Positions 59,288-64,000 of a DNA stretch of 64,000 bases are shown here, in pieces. Numbering within the stretch: position 1 is the first letter of the stretch; the number at the start of each line of letters is the position of its first letter. The stretch comes from Pseudoramibacter faecis (lineage in GTDB: Bacteria; Bacillota; Clostridia; Eubacteriales; Eubacteriaceae): positions 434,001 to 498,000 of the forward strand of contig NZ_JAYFFI010000001.1 in assembly GCF_036289405.1 (NCBI RefSeq). The letters run 5' to 3'. The position numbers and the translations under genes were made by a program. The notes beneath the pieces were generated by a model, which was not told the DNA's origin, did no database searches, and worked only from the letters and a program-made list of their open reading frames with translations.

Positions 59288-59901
59288 TATAAAAGTCCCG
59301 CTTTTTTGAAGTGCTTTCCAATAATTTTTTTGCCTACCAAACTGCCCGCAAGTCCGCATACCGTGGTAAAAATCACAATGAGGGCGATCCATCCGGGAGT
59401 CTTATAATAGTGGACATACGCGTCTATATAGCTTTGCTCCATGCCGCTGCTTTTTGCAAAGCTGTAATAGGTTTCCCAGAAGAACCAAATCGGCAGTAAA
59501 TTGACACCGTTATACAAAAGACTGGAAACGGTCCACGCCGCCATAATTTGTCTGGGATTTCTTTCAGCGCAATCTTTCCACAAGATCGCTTCGCATATCA
59601 TACCGACAGCTGCAAAATAGGGTAAAAGATACCAGTTCCCCATCAGCATATAAATCATACCTACGATGCTCATATAAACAAGGGTAACAAAGTGTTTTCT
59701 TACCCGACACAAAAGCAGATAATAGACCGGTGCGCATAAAAACATGGTAAAACCGACTGATAAAACCATACTGACAAAATGATTGGCCATGCATACCATA
59801 TTTACAAGAAACTGGATAAGAATGAGAAAGAGGCTCAACAGGACCACCGCAATGACATCTTTTATTTCCCATTTTAATGTTTTATTTTTTTCATTCTTCA
59901 T
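59287..59901 (-). CDS. ECF transporter S component, MptD/Trep_Strep family
   Basis: A 204-residue membrane protein with six helices that matches the MptD (Trep_Strep) family by MGNWYLLPYFAAVGMICEAI and the basic end GKKIIGKHFKKAG. The substrate of this family is not established. Gene order S-T-A with overlaps indicates one complex. Confidence 0.85.
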   Translation of the reverse strand: MKNEKNKTLKWEIKDVIAVVLLSLFLILIQFLVNMVCMANHFVSMVLSVGFTMFLCAPVYYLLLCRVRKHFVTLVYMSIVGMIYMLMGNWYLLPYFAAVGMICEAILWKDCAERNPRQIMAAWTVSSLLYNGVNLLPIWFFWETYYSFAKSSGMEQSYIDAYVHYYKTPGWIALIVIFTTVCGLAGSLVGKKIIGKHFKKAGLL

Positions 59902-59919
59902 TTGTTTTTCTCCTTAATA

Positions 59920-60660
59920 TTACTTTTTTGCTTTAACGAAAAAGGTCGGCATCGTGCGATACCTGAGTGCCATAAAGGGATTCCAATACTTCTCCTGAAT
60001 AAGCGCCCCGCTTCTGATGTCCTGAAACCCTGTTTCCCTGCATATTTTCAAATCCCATTCCGGACGTTTGATATAACTCAAAGGTAGTTTTTTCAATTCG
60101 TCCATCATATCTGTATCATGATAATAATCCTGAAAAGCTCCGTAGCGTTTCGTTAAAAGGTCTTCATCCGACCGGAAGAGCTCTGCCTGTTTCTCTCCCC
60201 AAAAAGGGAACAGCCAATTCGCATCTAAGTTCAATATACATCCGCCGGATTTCAAAATCCTGTACCACTGTGCATAAACCCTTTTCGGATGATTGAATAG
60301 CCAAAAGGCATGTCTTGAGACCACCGCATCAAAGGTATTCTCAGCAAAATCCATTGACGCTGCGTCTTCAAGCATGAAAGTGATTTTATCTGAAAATCCC
60401 AAGCTCTCAGATATTTTTTCGGCTTCCTTGAGCATAGCGGCATTATTGTCTATTGCGATGACTTCACAGCCCATCTTTGCAAGAAGCAACGAAATAAATC
60501 CGGTTCCGCATCCGACATCTAAAATTTTCTCCTTCTTACAATCCCCAAGACTCTGTTCTATCAAAGCTTTCCATTCCGAACCTGTTTCCTCGATTTCTCG
60601 CAGAAGAAACAGCTTCATTTTTTCGGCATCCTCGGACCATTTTTCTTCAGCCTTATTCAT
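59920..60660 (-). CDS. Class I SAM-dependent methyltransferase
   Basis: A 246-residue methyltransferase. ILDVGCGTGFISLLLA is the SAM motif, then VIAIDNNAAML and FDAVVSRHAFWLF. It is encoded in the transport cluster, directly adjoining the ATC-hydrolase-type gene (no gap), so it probably modifies the transported molecule or a precursor. Confidence 0.93.
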   Translation of the reverse strand: MNKAEEKWSEDAEKMKLFLLREIEETGSEWKALIEQSLGDCKKEKILDVGCGTGFISLLLAKMGCEVIAIDNNAAMLKEAEKISESLGFSDKITFMLEDAASMDFAENTFDAVVSRHAFWLFNHPKRVYAQWYRILKSGGCILNLDANWLFPFWGEKQAELFRSDEDLLTKRYGAFQDYYHDTDMMDELKKLPLSYIKRPEWDLKICRETGFQDIRSGALIQEKYWNPFMALRYRTMPTFFVKAKK

Positions 60661-61245
60661 TTAATTCTTTCCTTTTCTGTTTACAAAACAGAAATCGCAT
60701 TTTTCACCGTTCATTCCCAGCGTCTGGCTTCGCTCAAAAACAAAGTCCTTTATGTTTCCAAATACAATATGATCACACAGACAGAATATTTCAGAGAGCT
60801 CCGGGCATTCAAAAAACTCGCAGGTATCCGCCCAAAGGCATTTGAGCACATCAACGCGGTAGTTTCTCCTGTCATTTAATAAGATTTCGCTTTTCCATAT
60901 TTCATCGCCCGACATCCCTTTGCTCATAAACACGCGGAACAGCCCGAAAAAACCGGGGATATGAAAAAATGTTTTCAAAAGCTTATGCGCCTTTTGGGCA
61001 ATATGAAATGAATACTCTTTTACCAATTCTTTTGCCTCGTCTTTTGGAAGACCTTGATCTATGAAGCATCGGTACAAGGCGATATTGGAGATGATGCTGC
61101 TTTTTTGCCTTTTTTTCTGTTTTTCTGTCCATGCCCCTCGATTGATTCCTTCGATGAGCTGCTTCATTTTCGTTTTATGTTCGGCGTCTATCTCCTTTAA
61201 TATCTGCGGATCTAACTTTCCGAAGTAAAATCTTTCGTATGTCAT
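60661..61245 (-). CDS. L-2-amino-thiazoline-4-carboxylate hydrolase family protein
   Basis: A 194-residue protein resembling the ATC_hydrolase family. The pattern includes a conserved C-terminal region with DVLKCLWADTCEFFECPELS, CLCDHIVFG and CDFCFVNRKGK. Known members open a thiazoline ring to yield cysteine derivatives; whether this one does is open. ATGA overlap with the ABC gene. Confidence 0.85.
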   Translation of the reverse strand: MTYERFYFGKLDPQILKEIDAEHKTKMKQLIEGINRGAWTEKQKKRQKSSIISNIALYRCFIDQGLPKDEAKELVKEYSFHIAQKAHKLLKTFFHIPGFFGLFRVFMSKGMSGDEIWKSEILLNDRRNYRVDVLKCLWADTCEFFECPELSEIFCLCDHIVFGNIKDFVFERSQTLGMNGEKCDFCFVNRKGKN

Positions 61246-62996
61246 GCCCGACCTCCTAATTTCCATCCGATCGCATTTTCCCGGATTTCCACAAATCGCC
61301 GGTAAAGCCCTTCCTGCCGTATCAGCTCCTGATGTTTCCCTCGCTGCACAATCTGTCCATCCTCAAGAACGAGAATCTGATCCGCTCCCCGTACCGTATT
61401 CAGCCGATGAGCGATCATGAGAAGCGTTTTATCTCTTGTCAGCTCCGCAATCGCCTGCTGCAGCTCCCGTTCGTTTTCAGGATCAACACTTGCCGTAGCT
61501 TCATCTAAAATGACGACGGGCGCATCCTTCAAAATCGCTCGTGCAATGGATATTCGCTGCTTCTCCCCGCCGGAAAGGGTTGCCCCGCCTTCTCCGATCT
61601 TTGTTTGGTAGCCGCCCGGAAGTGCGGATATGAAATCATGACAGCACGCTTTCTTTGCCGCTGACATCACCTCTTCTCTTGTCGCCTGCGGTTTTCCGAA
61701 AAGAATATTATTTTCGATGGTATCCTCAAAAAGGTACACCCTTTGGAATACAATGGAAAAATTCTTAAGAAGGCTGTCGCAGGTATAGTCTTTCACATTA
61801 ACGCCGCCTAAAAGAATTTCACCACTCTTTACATCCCAAAAGCGTGCAATTAAACTGCAAAGCGTTGTCTTGCCTGAGCCCGAGGGACCTACAACGGCAC
61901 AGCTCGTTCCTTGAGGAACAGAAAAGCTTACATCGTGCAGGATTTCCTTTTCATCATACGCAAAGGAAATGTTGGAAACGGTAATATCGCAATCTTTTGG
62001 GGCAATGTCCGTTCCGTTTTCGTCCAGAAGCGGCATGCTGGATACCGTTTCCAATCTGTCTAAAGAAGCATCCACAACTCTCGCAACGGCAGCCGTACTT
62101 CCTGCAAGCTCCACGGTCGTATAAATCATAAAGCTTGCGACAATGAGGAGCAGGCACTTTTCAGGAGTTGTTTCCCCGTTCATAAGCAGGTACGGCGCAG
62201 CAACTAGGATTGCGAATCTGGCAAACTTGAATACCATTTGAAAGACGGCCGCCAAACCGGAGAAAACTTTTTCTAATGCGATGTTTGCCTCCGCACTTTC
62301 GCTGATGGCGGCGTCTACGGATTTATCCGAACGGTCGGCAAGTCCGAACGCCTTGACCACAGTCATGCCCTGTATATATTCCAAAATACCTGCCACAAGC
62401 CCTGCCTGCGCAGCCTGCCTGCGCGGAGAATACTTCGTGCCGGCTTTTTGTGTTTTTGCGTACACGCAAAGGGCAAGAAAAAGTCCTATGAACATTAAAA
62501 CTCCAATTTGCCATTCATAAAATAAAAGCCATATCCCTATCACTACGGCATGGATAAATCCTCCGGCTACCGCTTCCAAAACGGTAACCGCGCTGGTTTC
62601 CAGATCTCCGAGCGTTGTAGTAACCGCCGCCGTAATATCTCCAAGCCGATGCTCGTTAAAATATCCCATCGGGACGCGTTTTAGTTTTTCTCCAAGCTCC
62701 ATGCGCCATTCGGAACACATAGAAAAGCTTCCAAGGGTTCTTTTTACAGAGGAAAGATTCGTAAAGAGTATGCGCCCTGAAATACTTAAAAGCATAATCC
62801 CCAAGGCTGCCCATACCGTTTTAACCGGCATGGTGCCGCTTGAGAGCGATAACAGGATTCCATTCAGAACCGTAAGCACCGCCATAATGGGAAGCATCTC
62901 AAATACGGAATTGCACATATGAAAGATAAACGATAAAATCAGTCTTTTTCTTTCCGTTCCGGAAAAATCCAAAAGTCGCCTGAACATGCGAATCAT
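61242..62996 (-). CDS. ABC half-transporter, siderophore (IrtB/YbtQ) type
   Basis: A 584-residue protein with six N-terminal helices and an ATPase: Walker A GPSGSGKTT, LSGGEKQRISIARAI, ILDEATASVDPENE. The VDPENE D-loop is typical of YbtP/YbtQ and IrtA/IrtB-like importers, which despite their exporter fold bring siderophores in. It pairs with the next gene; they overlap by ATGA. Confidence 0.92.
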   Translation of the reverse strand: MIRMFRRLLDFSGTERKRLILSFIFHMCNSVFEMLPIMAVLTVLNGILLSLSSGTMPVKTVWAALGIMLLSISGRILFTNLSSVKRTLGSFSMCSEWRMELGEKLKRVPMGYFNEHRLGDITAAVTTTLGDLETSAVTVLEAVAGGFIHAVVIGIWLLFYEWQIGVLMFIGLFLALCVYAKTQKAGTKYSPRRQAAQAGLVAGILEYIQGMTVVKAFGLADRSDKSVDAAISESAEANIALEKVFSGLAAVFQMVFKFARFAILVAAPYLLMNGETTPEKCLLLIVASFMIYTTVELAGSTAAVARVVDASLDRLETVSSMPLLDENGTDIAPKDCDITVSNISFAYDEKEILHDVSFSVPQGTSCAVVGPSGSGKTTLCSLIARFWDVKSGEILLGGVNVKDYTCDSLLKNFSIVFQRVYLFEDTIENNILFGKPQATREEVMSAAKKACCHDFISALPGGYQTKIGEGGATLSGGEKQRISIARAILKDAPVVILDEATASVDPENERELQQAIAELTRDKTLLMIAHRLNTVRGADQILVLEDGQIVQRGKHQELIRQEGLYRRFVEIRENAIGWKLGGRA

Positions 62997-64000
62997 GCTG
63001 ACACCTCCTTCGTATCAAGTGTGCTGATATGTGCATCCCAAAGCTCCCTGTAAAGAGCACAATTTTGGATAAGCGCGGGATGTTTTCCTTCCGCTTCTAT
63101 ATTTCCTTCATTCATGACGATAATCTTATCAGCAGATGTAATGGTAGAAAGACGGTGCGCAATGACAATCAACGTTTTTCCCGCCACAAGTTCGCTGATG
63201 GAATGCTGGATGACCGACTCGTTTTCAGGATCCGTAAAGGCTGTAGCTTCATCCAAAATAACGACGGGGCTGTCCTTTAAGATGGCTCTTGCAATCGCGA
63301 TGCGCTGCTTTTCGCCGCCGGAAAGATTGCTTCCGCTGTCTCCCGCGACGGTATCGTAGCCGTTTGGAAGCGATGTGATAAAATCATGGCATGCCGCTTT
63401 TTTCGCTGCGTTTTCGATTTCCCCGTCCGTAGCGTCAGGCTTTCCGATTCGTATATTTTCCCGTATTGAAAGATGGAACAGGTAATTGTCCTGCGAAACA
63501 TATGCGATATGTTCCATGATCTGTGAAAGCGGTATGTTCTGCACATCGACCCCGCCTATTTTCACGGTTCCGCTTCCCGCGTTCCAAAAAGATGCAATGA
63601 GTCTGGCGACCGTCGACTTGCCTGATCCCGACGGTCCGACGAAAGCGGTCATTTCGTTTGCATCAGCCGCAAATGAAATGCTGTGCAAAACCTCTGTATC
63701 CTTGTAAGAGAAGGAGACGCTTAAAAACTCTATTTTCTCCCCATCAAGCTGCGCTCGCTTTTCCGGGCGTTTCATTTCTTCCGTATCTAAAAGACTGCCG
63801 ATTTCTTTCACGGTGGCGTCTACCATAGCCAGGCTGTCTGTATATCGCAATGCCTGAATCAGCGGAGCGATCAGCCCCAATGATAAAATAATGCAGGATA
63901 TCAAACTGCCGGCGCTTATGCTTCCGCCTATATAAAACAAGCTTCCGACAGGAAGAACGCCGAGCAGACTGGAAGGGGCTATTGCAATCCCTGCCGCATA
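62993..64000 (-). CDS. ABC half-transporter, siderophore (IrtA/YbtP) type, cut by the window edge
   Basis: The C-terminal part (335 codons seen) of a second ABC half-transporter: the end of the membrane domain, then GPSGSGKSTV, LSGGEKQRIAIARAI and ILDEATAFTDPENE. The frame is open to the window edge, so the start lies outside; the internal TTG at 63940 is not the start. Forms a heterodimer with the gene downstream. Confidence 0.92.
   Translation of the reverse strand, partial: YAAGIAIAPSSLLGVLPVGSLFYIGGSISAGSLISCIILSLGLIAPLIQALRYTDSLAMVDATVKEIGSLLDTEEMKRPEKRAQLDGEKIEFLSVSFSYKDTEVLHSISFAADANEMTAFVGPSGSGKSTVARLIASFWNAGSGTVKIGGVDVQNIPLSQIMEHIAYVSQDNYLFHLSIRENIRIGKPDATDGEIENAAKKAACHDFITSLPNGYDTVAGDSGSNLSGGEKQRIAIARAILKDSPVVILDEATAFTDPENESVIQHSISELVAGKTLIVIAHRLSTITSADKIIVMNEGNIEAEGKHPALIQNCALYRELWDAHISTLDTKEVSA

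Noticed and set aside
63940..63940. Start of the last ABC gene at a TTG
   Set aside because: The frame stays open to the window edge and the membrane domain is incomplete, so the start is outside the window.
1..64000. CRISPR array, IS element, integrase, rRNA
   Set aside because: No regularly spaced repeats, transposase or recombinase motifs, or rRNA segments were seen.

Overview
The window reads as a chromosome segment from a Gram-positive anaerobe of the Bacillota, most likely class Clostridia (Eubacteriales). The genus is not determined. Evidence: HrcA with a perfect CIRCE element ahead of grpE-dnaK-dnaJ, an FMN riboswitch ahead of ribU, a lysine (L-box) riboswitch ahead of a DapH-type lysine operon, EpsC-type CysE, ECF transporters, a sortase-type surface protein, and a phenylacetate-CoA ligase/ACT pair. 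The backbone is GC-rich. Three stretches are visibly AT-rich and look acquired: about 35.9-38.3 kb (flippase and a broken ABC gene), 47.6-52.5 kb (sugar cassette, milder) and 56.7-64 kb (bacteriocin-like peptide and an ECF/ABC transport cluster). Nearly all genes lie on the minus strand.

Layout. 0-4.4 kb: small metabolic and hypothetical genes. 4.8-5.7 kb: a decayed SGNH hydrolase translationally joined to a 44-residue Lys-rich ORF. 5.7-7.5 kb: AbrB-like regulator with an ABC-2 transporter. 7.6-11 kb: surface protein, a two-HTH regulator and an Asp-rich lipoprotein. 11.3-17.1 kb: redox cluster of three aldo/keto reductases (one broken), an iron-ADH remnant, flavodoxin and a carboxymuconolactone decarboxylase-cupin fusion, with MerR and TetR regulators. 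17-20.7 kb: GNAT, CmpB-like membrane protein, nitroreductase, riboflavin transporter. 21-24.7 kb: ACT protein, PaaK, AroE, CysE. 24.8-27.6 kb: a large L,D-transpeptidase with an acidic repeat tail. 27.7-33.4 kb: lysine operon asd-dapA-dapB-dapH-lysC-ACT. 33.5-35.7 kb: lipoprotein, C_GCAxxG_C_C protein and a DUF134/NifX-like fusion. 38.3 kb: tRNA-Gly. 38.5-44.7 kb: heat-shock operon and hemW. 44.8-47.4 kb: phosphatase, amino-acid binding protein, small genes. 47.6-52 kb: aldolase, dehydrogenase, FGGY kinase and SorC regulator. 52.5-56.6 kb: zinc uptake operon under a Fur-family regulator. 57-64 kb: double-glycine peptide and an ECF plus siderophore-type ABC cluster.

Most notable observations: (1) a 48-residue double-glycine bacteriocin-like peptide gene convergent with an AT-rich cluster that combines two siderophore-type ABC half-transporters, an ATC-hydrolase family protein, a methyltransferase and a complete ECF module; (2) two directly repeated copies of a terminator-promoter-small-gene block bracketing the sugar cassette, the distal copy decayed but with its promoter intact; (3) paired 15-bp inverted repeats at the zinc-operon promoter; (4) a consensus promoter followed almost at once by an intrinsic terminator ahead of paaK; (5) several independent gene decays (SGNH hydrolase, aldo/keto reductase, iron-ADH, ABC exporter). 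I saw no integrase, transposase, CRISPR array or rRNA. Starts were adjusted by ribosome-binding site and family N-terminus wherever the longest open frame ran into non-coding sequence.
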